Assembly (NCBI GenBank): GCA_035560555.1
Contig: DATMZF010000035.1
Location: 67,681-131,680 of the forward strand
Source of the DNA: UBA11090 sp035560555
GTDB taxonomy: Bacteria > Spirochaetota > Spirochaetia > Treponematales > Rectinemataceae
DNA: 64,000 bases
Direction: 5' to 3'
A program made the translations under genes and the position numbers. Under the pieces are notes generated by a model. The model did not search any database and was not told the origin of the DNA. It saw nothing but the letters and a program-made list of their open reading frames with translations. Position 1 is the first letter of the stretch. The number at the start of each line of letters is the position of its first letter. Positions 18,600-27,958 of this stretch are shown one piece after another.

Positions 18600-19040
18600 A
18601 TGGATTCGATCCGCGTACCGATTATCCTCGACGAGGGAGCCCGGCTCCCCGAATACAAAACCAGGGGATCGGCCGGCGCCGACCTCTACGCCAACATAGC
18701 CGAAACCATCCGGCTCATGCCCCTGGAAAGAAGAGCCGTCCCGACGGGACTGCGCATGGAGCTTCCCCCCGGGTATGAGGCCCAGGTCAGGCCGAGGTCG
18801 GGGCTGGCGCTGGAGAAGGGTATCACCTGCCTCAATAGCCCGGGCACGATCGATTCGGACTATCGAGGCGAGATAAAGGTTATTCTCGTCAATCTGGGGA
18901 ACGCGGAAGCGCGCGTCGAACCAGGCGACAGGATAGCGCAGCTCGTGATCGCAAGGTATACTGAGGCCGCTTTCGAGCCTGAAAAGGCGATCGGAAAATC
19001 CGATCGCGGCGATGGGGGATTCGGCTCGACGGGTACGTAG
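18600..19040 (+). CDS. dut: dUTP diphosphatase
   Basis: Hydrolyses dUTP to dUMP, keeping uracil out of DNA. The product has 146 residues of the trimeric all-beta family. Five motifs are visible: 'GSAGADLYA', 'RPRSGLALEKG', 'GTIDSDYRGEIKVIL', 'PGDRIAQLVI' and the C-terminal 'RGDGGFGSTGT'. It begins one base after the M16 peptidase stop, so the two are co-transcribed. A 17-bp tandem repeat starts immediately after its stop codon. Confidence 0.96.
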   Translation: MDSIRVPIILDEGARLPEYKTRGSAGADLYANIAETIRLMPLERRAVPTGLRMELPPGYEAQVRPRSGLALEKGITCLNSPGTIDSDYRGEIKVILVNLGNAEARVEPGDRIAQLVIARYTEAAFEPEKAIGKSDRGDGGFGSTGT

Positions 19041-19155
19041 CTCCAATAGGAGCCTCGCTCCAATAGGAGCCTCGCTCCAATAGGAGCCTCGCTCCAATAG
19101 GAGCCTCGCTCCAATAGGAGCCTCGCTCCAATAGGAGCCTCGCTCCAATAGGAGC
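19041..19155 (+). repeat. 17-bp tandem repeat, each unit a small hairpin
   Basis: Six identical head-to-tail copies of CTCCAATAGGAGCCTCG (19041-19142) are followed by a seventh that keeps CTCCAATAGGAGC and then diverges. Each unit holds GCTCC-AATA-GGAGC, a 5-bp stem with a 4-base loop. The array begins directly at the dut stop and ends about 50 bases before lptF. There are no unique spacers, so it is not CRISPR. Confidence 0.95.
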
Positions 19156-19206
19156 GCAACTCGAACTAGGCGCGTCGCGCCAGCAAGTCCCAGGAGGTCT
19201 TGGTTG

Positions 19207-20526
19207 ATGGCAAGGAGGACGGATGCGGCAATATCGCGCGGCTTTCCATTCACCGCTCTCTTCTATATCGTCCGCGAGTTCTGCCTTTCCTTCGCGATCT
19301 CCTTTCTTTTCTTCTTCGTCGTCTTTTTCATAAACCAGATACTTCTCCTGGCCGAGGATATCCTGGCCAAGAGCGCCCCTCTGGACCAGACGCTCCTTCT
19401 TCTTCTGTATTCCCTTCCTTCGGTCGTCGCCATCACCGCCCCGTTTTCCGCCCTGGCCGGCGCCCTCATGACATCGGCCAGGATGAATACCGACAATGAA
19501 ATACTCGCTTTCTCGGCGGTCGGCATTTCGCCGGCCGCGCTCTATGCTCCCTTTCTCGTCATGGGCCTCGTGGCCTCCCTCCTGTCATTCGCGGCCAACG
19601 ACTATTTCCTGCCTCGCAGCGCCGTGGCTTTTCGCAAGGTCTATGGCCAGCTCGTCGCGCGTTCGGCTTCCATCGAATTGACGCCTTTTTCGGTAAAGCG
19701 CTATTCGCAGGCTGTCGTCGTGACAGGGGCGGGAAAAAGCGGCGATATCGGCAACCTCCTTCTGTTCGAAAACGAGGGGAAAACGACCGACAAGGTCATT
19801 TCGGCGGGGAAGGCCAGCATAGCCATCGATCCCAGCGGAAACGGGGCCATGATCGAAATGAGCGATGTGGTGGAGCAATCAGTCCTAAAGACGGAAGGGA
19901 ACAAGTTTTCGATATCCAAGGCCGACACCTTGTTCTACCGTTTCATGCTCAAAGAGCCGATCGTTGGCTTTTCCGGCAACAGTCCCTCGGAAATGACCTC
20001 GAAGGATCTTCTTGCGAACCTGTTGAAGAAAAGAACCACCCTCGAGGGACGAAAAAACGATCTTGCCAGACAGAATGGCGCGGCAATAGCCAGCCTCATA
20101 CAGGGCTACCTGGAGCGAGGCGCCCTTCCGGAGACCTCGTCCGACGCGTCGGAGAACGGGAAGATGCTCCAGCGCTCCATCGCGGTCCTGCGCCAGGCCG
20201 AATCCTCGCCTCCTTCGGACAGGTCGCTTCAGATTTATGAGCTCGAGTACAACAAGAAGTTCGCCATACCGGCTGCCGCTTTTTTCTTCTCGCTCCTGGC
20301 TTTCCCCCTGGGGTTGGGAACGAAAAGAGCGGGAAGGACAGCCGGGTTCGGCATGGCCCTTCTTCTTTCCTCGCTGTACTGGGGGCTCCTCTTCGCTGGC
20401 CAGACAGCCGGCCTGCGAAGCCACATTTCTCCGGCCCTCGCCATGTGGGCTCCCAACGGTCTCGTTTTCGCGGCGGCCATCGTCGTCTGGATAATCCGAC
20501 ACAAGGGCCAGAGGCGGAGCCTATGA
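19207..20526 (+). CDS. lptF: LptF-like lipopolysaccharide export permease (YjgP/YjgQ family)
   Basis: Inner-membrane subunit of the Lpt ABC transporter, which lifts lipopolysaccharide-type lipids off the inner membrane. The product has 439 residues from the ATG at 19207, behind a strong AGGAGG site. About three membrane helices lie at the N-terminus (for example 'FCLSFAISFLFFFVVFFI'). A long periplasmic jelly-roll segment follows, then three more helices near the end ('FAIPAAAFFFSLLAFPLGLG'). The next gene is a second family member overlapping by ATGA. Assignment to LptF rather than LptG is by order only. Confidence 0.85.
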   Translation: MARRTDAAISRGFPFTALFYIVREFCLSFAISFLFFFVVFFINQILLLAEDILAKSAPLDQTLLLLLYSLPSVVAITAPFSALAGALMTSARMNTDNEILAFSAVGISPAALYAPFLVMGLVASLLSFAANDYFLPRSAVAFRKVYGQLVARSASIELTPFSVKRYSQAVVVTGAGKSGDIGNLLLFENEGKTTDKVISAGKASIAIDPSGNGAMIEMSDVVEQSVLKTEGNKFSISKADTLFYRFMLKEPIVGFSGNSPSEMTSKDLLANLLKKRTTLEGRKNDLARQNGAAIASLIQGYLERGALPETSSDASENGKMLQRSIAVLRQAESSPPSDRSLQIYELEYNKKFAIPAAAFFFSLLAFPLGLGTKRAGRTAGFGMALLLSSLYWGLLFAGQTAGLRSHISPALAMWAPNGLVFAAAIVVWIIRHKGQRRSL

Positions 20527-21611
20527 GCGGCCCCAGGCTTCTGCGCCGCCTCCTCTTCAGGCAGACCATGCTCCGTTTCGCGGGCGGCGAAGCCTTTCTC
20601 GTGGGCATCATGCTGCTCGCCGACCTCTTCTCTTCCATGTGGCGCTTCCTGGCAGCGGAAGCCACCCTAGGCGGCATTCTCCTTTGGCTGGTGGCCGGCA
20701 TTCCAGCCCACATCACCGAGGTTCTTCCCATCGCCTATCTCTTCGGCATCACCCTGAGCCTCGCCGAGATGCACGCGGACGGGGAGCTCCTCGTCGTCTG
20801 GGGCTCGGGCGTCAGCGTACAGAGCCTGAGCCTCCCCATACTGGCCTTTTCCGTCCTCATGGCCGGAACCATGTTCTTCGTAAACGACGCGGTTACGATT
20901 CCCGCCACGGCGGAGCGCGAGCGTCTCTTCGGGGCGATGACGGGTCAAAAAGGGCAGGGCAGCCAGATCTCCGATATAACGATCATGGCCGACGGCGGCA
21001 ACTTTGTGTACCGAGTAGGATATTATGACCCCACTGCGAAAAGGCTCATGGACTTGGATATCATCGAGAGGAACGCCGACGGCGAACTCATCGCCAGGAT
21101 CCAGTCTTTCCGCGCCGACTGGACCGGTGAGAATTGGATGCTCAAAAACGCGCGAATATACTCCCGCCGGGAATCGGGCGAGTGGACGGAAAAATCCGAG
21201 GCCGAGTATTCGCGCCCGGAGCTGAACGAGGGGCCAGATTCCTTCGGAATTTTGAGGGAGAAGCCTTCTCGCATGAAGACCGCCGAACTCGCCGTCTACA
21301 TCGCCGTGCTCCGGAATTCTGGCCTGCCCGTGGTGGAGGCGGAAACAGATTACCACAAGCGCTTTTCGCTGCTCTTCACCCCCTTCATCGTCTACGGGCT
21401 CTCCATCGCCTTCGCCGGGCTTTTCAGAAAGAACTCGCTGCTGATGAGCCTCCTTTTCAGCCTCAGCACCGCCACGATATATTATGTCGCGCAGATGCTC
21501 GGCGCGCTCTCCGCCAAAACAGGCTGGGTTTCGCCGGGCCTTGGCATCTGGAGCGTGACCGTGGTTTTCATCGTCATATCGACGACGGGCTATCTCAGAG
21601 CGAAGACATAA
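20523..21611 (+). CDS. lptG: LptG-like lipopolysaccharide export permease
   Basis: The second YjgP/YjgQ-family permease, 362 residues from the ATG at 20523 that overlaps the lptF stop. It has the same layout: N-terminal helices ('FAGGEAFLVGIMLLADLF', 'EVLPIAYLFGITLSLAEMH'), a periplasmic beta domain ('ENWMLKNARIYSR') and C-terminal helices. It should pair with LptF around an LptB ATPase, which is not in the window. Its presence implies an LPS-like outer-membrane lipid or another large lipid substrate. Confidence 0.85.
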   Translation: MSGPRLLRRLLFRQTMLRFAGGEAFLVGIMLLADLFSSMWRFLAAEATLGGILLWLVAGIPAHITEVLPIAYLFGITLSLAEMHADGELLVVWGSGVSVQSLSLPILAFSVLMAGTMFFVNDAVTIPATAERERLFGAMTGQKGQGSQISDITIMADGGNFVYRVGYYDPTAKRLMDLDIIERNADGELIARIQSFRADWTGENWMLKNARIYSRRESGEWTEKSEAEYSRPELNEGPDSFGILREKPSRMKTAELAVYIAVLRNSGLPVVEAETDYHKRFSLLFTPFIVYGLSIAFAGLFRKNSLLMSLLFSLSTATIYYVAQMLGALSAKTGWVSPGLGIWSVTVVFIVISTTGYLRAKT

Positions 21612-21620
21612 GGATGATAG

Positions 21621-22778
21621 ATGATCAACTCCGCGATATTCATTGAAGGCCACGGGGACTCAGGTTCGCGTGCGAGGACCGGCGAGGTGCATCTCCCCCA
21701 CGGAATCGTCCAGACCCCCGCCTTCATGCCCGTGGGCACCAACGCGACGGTGAAGGCTGTTCCGCCTGAGGACCTCCAAGCCATGGGCTTCAAAATAATC
21801 CTCGCCAATACCTATCACCTCTACCTGAGGCCAGGCCACGAACTCATCCGCGCCGCCGGCGGGCTGCACGGCTTTTCGGGTTGGAACGGCAACTTCCTCA
21901 CCGACTCGGGCGGTTTTCAGGTGTTTTCGCTCTCGCCTCTCAGGAAGATCACCGAGGAGGGCGTAAAATTCCGCTCGCATATAGACGGCTCGAGCCATTT
22001 CCTGAGCCCCGAGAAGGTGGTGGAGGTCCAGACGGCCTTCAATTCGGATATACAGATGCAGCTGGATATCTGCTCGCCCTGGGGCGAGGATGAAAAGAAA
22101 GCGCGGAAGGACATGAACCTCACCCACGCCTGGGCGCGCCGCGCCAAGACAGCTTGGGAGAAGGTGAGGGACGAGGATGGCTACCAGGGGAAGCTCTTCG
22201 GCATCGTCCAGGGCAATTTTTTCAAGGACCTGAGAAGAGAGAGCGTCGAGCGGATCGCCGAGCTGGATCTCCCCGGCATCGCCATAGGCGGACTTTCCGT
22301 GGGCGAACCCAAGGAAGTCTTCAACGAAATGTTGGAGCATACGGCCGCTTTCCTCCCCTCCGACAAACCCCGCTACCTGATGGGCATAGGAACGCCCGAT
22401 TATATACTGGAGGCGGTGCGCAACGGCATAGACCTCTTCGACTGCGTGTATCCCACCAGAACCGCGCGCAATGGCCTTCTGTTCACCTCCTCGGGGCAGA
22501 TCACCATAAAGAAAGCGCTCTATGAGCACGATTTCTCTCCCATAGACCCCGAATGCTCCTGTCCCGTCTGCCTCAACCATTCGAGGGCCTATCTGCGCCA
22601 TCTGTACCGGAACGGGGAAATTCTCTATTCGATACTCGCGACAAGGCACAATCTCCATTTTCTCGGCGATCTCGTGCGCAGCATCAGGCTCGCCATCCTG
22701 CAGGATAGATTCGAGGCATTCCGCGCCGAGTTTCTCAAACGTTACGCCGGACAGACGAGTGTCGGGGATGAGCATTAA
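21621..22778 (+). CDS. tgt: Queuine tRNA-ribosyltransferase
   Basis: Exchanges guanine-34 for a queuine precursor in GUN-anticodon tRNAs. The product has 385 residues with 'TPAFMPVGTNATVKA', 'NTYHLYLRPGHELI', 'DSGGFQVFSLS' (catalytic Asp), 'GGLSVGEPKE' and 'DLFDCVYPTRTARNG' (second Asp). The zinc site is 'CSCPVCLNHSRAYLRHL'. An AAGGA site precedes the ATG. The following gene begins before its stop. Confidence 0.96.
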   Translation: MINSAIFIEGHGDSGSRARTGEVHLPHGIVQTPAFMPVGTNATVKAVPPEDLQAMGFKIILANTYHLYLRPGHELIRAAGGLHGFSGWNGNFLTDSGGFQVFSLSPLRKITEEGVKFRSHIDGSSHFLSPEKVVEVQTAFNSDIQMQLDICSPWGEDEKKARKDMNLTHAWARRAKTAWEKVRDEDGYQGKLFGIVQGNFFKDLRRESVERIAELDLPGIAIGGLSVGEPKEVFNEMLEHTAAFLPSDKPRYLMGIGTPDYILEAVRNGIDLFDCVYPTRTARNGLLFTSSGQITIKKALYEHDFSPIDPECSCPVCLNHSRAYLRHLYRNGEILYSILATRHNLHFLGDLVRSIRLAILQDRFEAFRAEFLKRYAGQTSVGDEH

Positions 22779-23349
22779 ACGGAGCGTCGCCGTCCTTCTG
22801 CTGACGTTCTGGTCGATATTCGGCAACGGAGGCGCGGAGGAATTGCCGTCCGTGGCTTCTCCTCCCATCGTGGATATTTCCAACCTCTTGCCTCCCGTCA
22901 GAGGCCTCGATTTCAATGAGCCTCGCGAGGAGCTGGGCCCGACGGGGACGATACTGCCCGACGAGGCGGCCGTGGATGGGCTTTCCCTCATCGCGGGCGC
23001 GCTGGCCTGGCTCGGGACGCCGTATCAGCTCGGCGGCTCCTCCCGTTCGGGCGTCGACTGCTCGGGCTTCGTCTCCAGGGTGCTCTATGCCGCCGTTCCG
23101 AAACTCGGGCCCTTCCCGAGGCGCAGCGACGAGTACGCTTCCTTCGGCGAGAAAACCACGACGATCGAACCCGGCGATATCCTCCTGTTCGCCTACGAAC
23201 ACGCGATCTACCACGTGGGCTTCGCCCTGAGCGCGAGCACCTTCATCCATTCCGCGTCCGAGGGGGCGAGGACGGGCGTCATCATTTCCAGCCTCTACGA
23301 GGGCAACTGGAATGCCCGGCTCTACGGCGTCCGCAGGCTGAAAATATAA
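22768..23349 (+). CDS. NlpC/P60-family cell-wall hydrolase, exported
   Basis: A 193-residue exported protein that probably cleaves peptidoglycan stem peptides. An N-terminal signal peptide (SIKRSVAVLLLTFWSIFG) is followed by a ~55-residue linker. The cysteine-peptidase domain has 'GVDCSGFVSRVLYA' (catalytic Cys) and 'HAIYHVGFAL' (catalytic His). 'WLGTPYQLGGSS' matches the family entry motif. The start chosen is ATG 22768; GTG 22759 is possible. It overlaps tgt and is followed by a strong terminator. Confidence 0.88.
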   Translation: MSIKRSVAVLLLTFWSIFGNGGAEELPSVASPPIVDISNLLPPVRGLDFNEPREELGPTGTILPDEAAVDGLSLIAGALAWLGTPYQLGGSSRSGVDCSGFVSRVLYAAVPKLGPFPRRSDEYASFGEKTTTIEPGDILLFAYEHAIYHVGFALSASTFIHSASEGARTGVIISSLYEGNWNARLYGVRRLKI

Positions 23350-23375
23350 AAAAGCCGCTGAAAAGCGGCTTTTTT
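23348..23375. terminator. Bidirectional intrinsic terminator
   Basis: AAAAAAGCCGCT, loop GAAA, AGCGGCTTTTTT (arms 23348-23359 and 23364-23375). A-run and T-run flanks let it end transcription from the NlpC gene on the plus strand and from greA on the minus strand. Confidence 0.9.
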
Positions 23376-23429
23376 GTCTATTGAATTGGCGCCCCGGCCC
23401 TCAGGCTTATGCGGGCGACGAAGCGGTCA

Positions 23430-26114
23430 TCAAAGGTCAGCCACCTCGATACTCTCGATGAGATATTGGAATTTCCTGTCGTGGATCGCGAAGGTCAGAC
23501 GCTCTCCCACCTTGTGGTTGAAGAGTTTCTTGCCGAGTGGCGAGAGGTAGGAGATGATGTCCTTGGCGGGATCGGATTCCCAGGGGCCGAGGATGGTGTA
23601 TATTTCCTTTTCGCCCGTGAGTTCGTTGGCGAGCACAGCCTTCGTCCCGAAGGAAATCTTCGAGGTCGTTATCGTGGACTTGTCGAATATCTGGGCCTTC
23701 TCCAGCTCGTTCTTCAGCTTGCCGACCTTGGCGTTCAGCTCGTCCTGCTTTTCCTTGGAGGCTTTGTATTCGGCGTTTTCGCGCAAGTCGCCCAGGGAGA
23801 GAGCGAAGGCGATCTCCTTCTGGTTTAAGGGCACGTCCACCTCCATGATCGACTGGAGGAGCTTCTGCTTTTCCGTGTACTTCTCCGAAGTGACGATGAG
23901 TCCGCGCGACACGGTGAGCTTCTCTTCCTCTCCGAAGAAGCGGAGATTGGGGTACTTCTCGGAAATCTTGTGCTTGATGCTCAGTTTGATCGCGGGATCC
24001 ACTTCCTTGATGTCCATGAGGAGCGCGTAGACTCGCTCCGTGGTCTCGATGTTAGTCTCGAGGAGGAAGGTCTCGAGGACGTTTTCCTTGAAGAGGATGT
24101 TCTGGACGAGCCTGTTCACCTTGCGGTTTTCGGAGGTGTCCTTGTGGTTGTCTATTTCCTTGAACGTGATGTCGAGAATATGGAGGAGGGTGAGGAGGAT
24201 CTTCTCGTACACGATGCCGAGCTCCGCGAACCAGGGCTCCTCGCGGAGATCCTTAATGAGCCAGATGAAGGCTTCACGGTAATCCTTGTAGTTCTCGACG
24301 ATGTCCATGCCCATTTTCTTGAGCTTGGCCGAATGTCCAGCCGTCTTGAGCGCGTCGAGCATCCGCATGGAACGGGCGTAGGGCAGGAGCTTTATGTAGA
24401 TTTCCGGCCAGCTGGGAATGAAGTTCTTGATGTGCAGGATGTAGGCGTTCCTGAGATCGCTGTCCTTGATGTTCAGGTAGATGGCCAAGGGATTCTCTAT
24501 CTGGGCGAAGAAGTCGGCGAACTTGATCTGCGCGCCCTGTTGGAGCCTCGGATACTTGGTCGCGAGCTCCTTCAGGAGGAGATAGGAGGCGATGACGTGT
24601 TCATCCACCGACTGGTATGACTTGAGGAAGCTCTGGAAATACGTGAGCATCTCCGAGAAATAATCCGAATCGAAGTCGTTGGTCTCGATATAGTCCCTGA
24701 AATAGACGACGCGATCGAAATAATTCTTCTCCGCCTTGAACTGGATGTAGACTTTTTCCTCGTAGGAGAGGGGGCGATCGCGCACGATGAAGGTCGAAAT
24801 ATCGTCGGCCGCGTTGCCGAAGGAAGCGTCGGTCTTGAGGATTTCCTTGGCCTTGGCGCTCCAGCTGTTCCATTCGCTGGCGGTGAGGACGGCGGGTACG
24901 AGCTCGGCTTTGACCCGCTTCAGCTCAGCCCTGTTCTCGAAGCTCTTGATGATCGTCTTGAGCGCCCAGACGATGTCGGTCTTGACCTTCTCCCTGAGCT
25001 TGTCCTTGGGCCAGATGGCCTTGAGCACCCATATGTGGTCCTTGGAAAGCGGCATGAGGCTGTCGATGGCCATTTTGAGGGACATTTTGTGCCCCCTGGA
25101 TTTGGCGAAATCGATCGTGACCTCGTCGCCCTTGACGATGGCGATGCGGCCGATATTCCAGGTCCGGTGAAAGACGAAGTTGCCGACGTCGAAGACGATG
25201 TGCTTCTCGAAATCGTCCATCGCTTCGTGCAGCGAGCGGTACGACTGGTTGATGTTGGAGAGCTTGAGATAATCCTGAAGCCTAGAGTGGCCGGCATACT
25301 TGCCCGAATAGCACTCGATCAGCTCCTTGCGCATCGCTGGATTCTTCTCGTCGTAGTCGATCACGAGCTTCAGGATGTCGAGGGCGGTGCTCCACTCTTT
25401 CCTGGCCTTGTAGTTCCCGTAGAGATCCATGAGAAGCGTGGCCGCTTTGTCCGGGGAGATGGTGGAGGCGATTTTTTTCTGAACGTGGAAGAAAAAGTCG
25501 ATGTCCTCGGGGCAATAGTCGACGAGTTTGAGCCATATTTCGCGCACGTTGGTGGGCAGACCCTTGTTGATGTAGCGCAGGAGGGCTTTCTTGTAGAAGT
25601 CGATCGCGTCCTCGCGAAGCCCGAGCTTGTCTTTGCGCTCGGCTATCATCTTGACGATGTCCGCTTCCTCGTAGTCTATCTTTATGAGTCTTTCCCAGGT
25701 CGCGTAACGCTCTTCGATCTTGTCGTCGCTTTCGTAGCATTCGGCCAGGCGGGCGAGGGCGATCCTGTTCTCGCCGTAATCGAGAATCCTCAGGCAGATG
25801 TATTCGACGATGTTCGTGCGCTTGCCTTCGGCGAAAAGGTCCATGAGCTGCGACAGGAAGGATTCGTCGGAAGGCTGCTTGCGCAGCGCGATGATGCCGG
25901 CGACATAGAGGGCGATGACGCTGTTCTTCGTCTGGGCGAGATGTTCGTCGCAGATCTGGAAAAGTTCATCTATGGCTGAGCTCGCTTCGGCCTCTTCGAT
26001 AAGTGCATCCAGCTCTTTCAGGCTGTTGACGGAGTAATTCTGCAGGGTCGTTCTCGTCCATTTCTCTTCGTTGAGCATTTCTTGCACTTTGCCAGCAAGC
26101 TGGGTTTCGGCCAT
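23430..26114 (-). CDS. greA: Long spirochaete-type GreA transcript-cleavage factor
   Basis: An 894-residue protein. Its last ~160 residues are GreA/GreB: coiled coil with 'LGDLRENAEYKASKEKQDEL' carrying the acidic tip, then the FKBP-like domain ('SPLGKKLFNHKVGERLTF'). GreA rescues backtracked RNA polymerase. The preceding ~730 residues are helical, rich in TPR-like repeats. Similar long forms are annotated as GreA in Treponema and Borrelia, which supports the spirochaete assignment. Start ATG 26114 has a GAGGAG site; the ATG at 26138 is less likely. It follows the TPR gene by 13 bases. Confidence 0.88.
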   Translation of the reverse strand: MAETQLAGKVQEMLNEEKWTRTTLQNYSVNSLKELDALIEEAEASSAIDELFQICDEHLAQTKNSVIALYVAGIIALRKQPSDESFLSQLMDLFAEGKRTNIVEYICLRILDYGENRIALARLAECYESDDKIEERYATWERLIKIDYEEADIVKMIAERKDKLGLREDAIDFYKKALLRYINKGLPTNVREIWLKLVDYCPEDIDFFFHVQKKIASTISPDKAATLLMDLYGNYKARKEWSTALDILKLVIDYDEKNPAMRKELIECYSGKYAGHSRLQDYLKLSNINQSYRSLHEAMDDFEKHIVFDVGNFVFHRTWNIGRIAIVKGDEVTIDFAKSRGHKMSLKMAIDSLMPLSKDHIWVLKAIWPKDKLREKVKTDIVWALKTIIKSFENRAELKRVKAELVPAVLTASEWNSWSAKAKEILKTDASFGNAADDISTFIVRDRPLSYEEKVYIQFKAEKNYFDRVVYFRDYIETNDFDSDYFSEMLTYFQSFLKSYQSVDEHVIASYLLLKELATKYPRLQQGAQIKFADFFAQIENPLAIYLNIKDSDLRNAYILHIKNFIPSWPEIYIKLLPYARSMRMLDALKTAGHSAKLKKMGMDIVENYKDYREAFIWLIKDLREEPWFAELGIVYEKILLTLLHILDITFKEIDNHKDTSENRKVNRLVQNILFKENVLETFLLETNIETTERVYALLMDIKEVDPAIKLSIKHKISEKYPNLRFFGEEEKLTVSRGLIVTSEKYTEKQKLLQSIMEVDVPLNQKEIAFALSLGDLRENAEYKASKEKQDELNAKVGKLKNELEKAQIFDKSTITTSKISFGTKAVLANELTGEKEIYTILGPWESDPAKDIISYLSPLGKKLFNHKVGERLTFAIHDRKFQYLIESIEVADL

Positions 26115-26127
26115 AGCGTTCTCCTCT

Positions 26128-27066
26128 CTATGATACATACTGCTTGAAGATTTCCTCGTCGAGCAGCCGGATTTTCAGCAATATTTTTTCGCTCCGCGCC
26201 TCGTCGGCGCCGGATGCCTCATAATGATCAAGAATCCAGAAATATCGGTTCAGAAGGCGAGGTTTCAGCGTGGCGCCCATCGCGGGATTCTCGCGGAGGT
26301 CATTCTCCAGCTGGAACATGGAAGAATTGAGCCTTGAGCTTTCCGAAGGCCCCAGTTCGCGCTTTACCCCGAACAGGCCCGTGAGTTCGCCATAGACAGG
26401 AATCCACTCGGCAACTTCCACCGCGAGAAGTTCCTTCCCCTTCGCCATTTCGACGAGTTTCCGTATCGTGTCCGATTCCAGTAACTCGAGATCGATGGTG
26501 CCGGGGGCTATGAAAAACGCCTCCCTGAAAAGAACCTTGGACTGGCGATGTTCGCCGGAAAGGGCGTGGCAGTCGGCCAATTCCGCCAGATATCGCGCCT
26601 CGTCCTTCCTGCTCTTGACCGCCCGCTCAAGATGCTGCTGCGCCGTCTCGTAATCACCGAGCGCCTTGCGACATCTGCCCGCCCGAAAGTCGAATTCGGG
26701 ACCCAGCGCGGCTTTTTCCTCATCGGAGATCGCCAGGTAGAAATCGAGGGCGACGCTGAACGCCATGCGCTTGAAAGCGTATTTCGCCATCTCGAAATCG
26801 CCGGGAATCCGAGAGAGGAAAGCCTGGAAGGTCTTCCATCTCGAAACCATCTGGTCGCCTCTTTGGAGGGGCGTCTCCATGTGGCTCGCCTCGTCGATGC
26901 AGCCGTGCCAGAACTGGGCGCATTTCATCGAAAAGAGGACTTCGGCGTTGTCGAAATCCTCGTGAAGCGCTTCATCGAAAAAGCGCGAGGCGTTGCCAAG
27001 ATCGGCGTTCTTGAGGCACTCATATCCCAGCGCAAGCAGCGAGGGGACGCGATCTTGATTTACCAT
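26128..27066 (-). CDS. Tetratricopeptide-repeat protein
   Basis: A 312-residue soluble protein with TPR-like helical pairs, e.g. 'ALGYECLKNADLGNASRFFDE' type near the N-terminus and 'GDYETAQQHLERAVKSRKDE' near residue 150. It has no signal peptide and no enzyme motif. It lies directly upstream of the long GreA gene, itself TPR-like, so the two may work together on transcription; that is inference. No clear ribosome site precedes the ATG. Confidence 0.75.
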   Translation of the reverse strand: MVNQDRVPSLLALGYECLKNADLGNASRFFDEALHEDFDNAEVLFSMKCAQFWHGCIDEASHMETPLQRGDQMVSRWKTFQAFLSRIPGDFEMAKYAFKRMAFSVALDFYLAISDEEKAALGPEFDFRAGRCRKALGDYETAQQHLERAVKSRKDEARYLAELADCHALSGEHRQSKVLFREAFFIAPGTIDLELLESDTIRKLVEMAKGKELLAVEVAEWIPVYGELTGLFGVKRELGPSESSRLNSSMFQLENDLRENPAMGATLKPRLLNRYFWILDHYEASGADEARSEKILLKIRLLDEEIFKQYVS

Positions 27067-27098
27067 GTGTATCCAGTTCCGAACATCACTATATTTTC

Positions 27099-27128
27099 AT
27101 ACTAACCCATCGTTGCGGAAAGAGTCAA
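27099..27128 (-). promoter_or_regulatory. Sigma-70 promoter of the TPR-greA operon
   Basis: Read on the minus strand: TTGACT (27128-27123), an 18-base spacer and TAGTAT (27104-27099), about 30 bases before the TPR start codon. Confidence 0.5.
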
Positions 27129-27225
27129 TCGTTGATAGGTTTTCCGTCATCGCGCCCCAAGAAAGGCGGAAGCGTGGCGGGAAAAACATATGGAAAATAG
27201 CGGATTAAAGTGGTACTATCGCTTC

Positions 27226-27900
27226 ATGAATCATCCAATAATCGCTCCATCCATACTTTCCGCCGATTTCGCGGATATTTCATCCGGCCTGGAGACGATC
27301 GCGCGCTCCGGATCGGATTGGGTCCATCTGGATGTGATGGACGGGCATTTCGTGCCTCCCATAACCTTCGGAACGAAAATGGTATCGGACATCCGTCCCC
27401 GCGTTTCGCTGCCGCTCGACGTCCATCTCATGACCTCCGATCCGGAGCGCCTCGTTCCGGAGTTCGCCGCCGCCGGCGCCGACATCATCACGTTTCACGC
27501 TGAGGCCTGCACCCACGCCCACCGCGCCATCCAGTCCATCCGCGAATGCGGCAAGAAGGCGGGCATATCGATCGTCCCCTCCACGCCCTTGTCTTCCATC
27601 GTGGAACTGCTGCCCTTCGTCGATCTCGTTCTCATCATGACGGTGAACCCGGGATACGGGGGACAGAAACTCCTGCCTTTCTGTCTGGAAAAAATAAAGC
27701 GGCTGAAAGCCACGCGTTCCTCGATGAAGCTGGACTTCCTCATTTCGGCCGACGGCGGCATAGGTCCGTCGACCATCGCCGAGGTCGCCGAAGCCGGTCC
27801 CGAAGTTCTCGTGGTAGGCTCGGCCTTTTTTGGCGCGGAAAGCGCCGACGCCTTCGTCCGCGAGATGAGAGACGCCTATGTGAAGAGGGTGATCTGTTGA
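27226..27900 (+). CDS. rpe: Ribulose-phosphate 3-epimerase
   Basis: Interconverts ribulose-5-phosphate and xylulose-5-phosphate in the pentose phosphate pathway. The product has 224 residues from the ATG at 27226. TIM-barrel motifs are intact: 'IAPSILSADFADI', 'WVHLDVMDGHFVPPITFG', 'VHLMTSDPE', 'MTVNPGYGGQKLLP' and 'SADGGIGPSTIAEVAEAG'. No strong ribosome site is visible; an upstream ATG at 27190 would add 12 residues outside the family alignment. Confidence 0.96.
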   Translation: MNHPIIAPSILSADFADISSGLETIARSGSDWVHLDVMDGHFVPPITFGTKMVSDIRPRVSLPLDVHLMTSDPERLVPEFAAAGADIITFHAEACTHAHRAIQSIRECGKKAGISIVPSTPLSSIVELLPFVDLVLIMTVNPGYGGQKLLPFCLEKIKRLKATRSSMKLDFLISADGGIGPSTIAEVAEAGPEVLVVGSAFFGAESADAFVREMRDAYVKRVIC

Positions 27901-27958
27901 GCCCGGCGGCGATCGCTCGGGGGGGCGGGCGGCTTGGATCGTCGTCGGGGCCTAAGCG

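Noticed and set aside
19041..19155. CRISPR array
   Set aside because: Units are contiguous 17-base tandem copies without unique spacers, and no cas gene is near.
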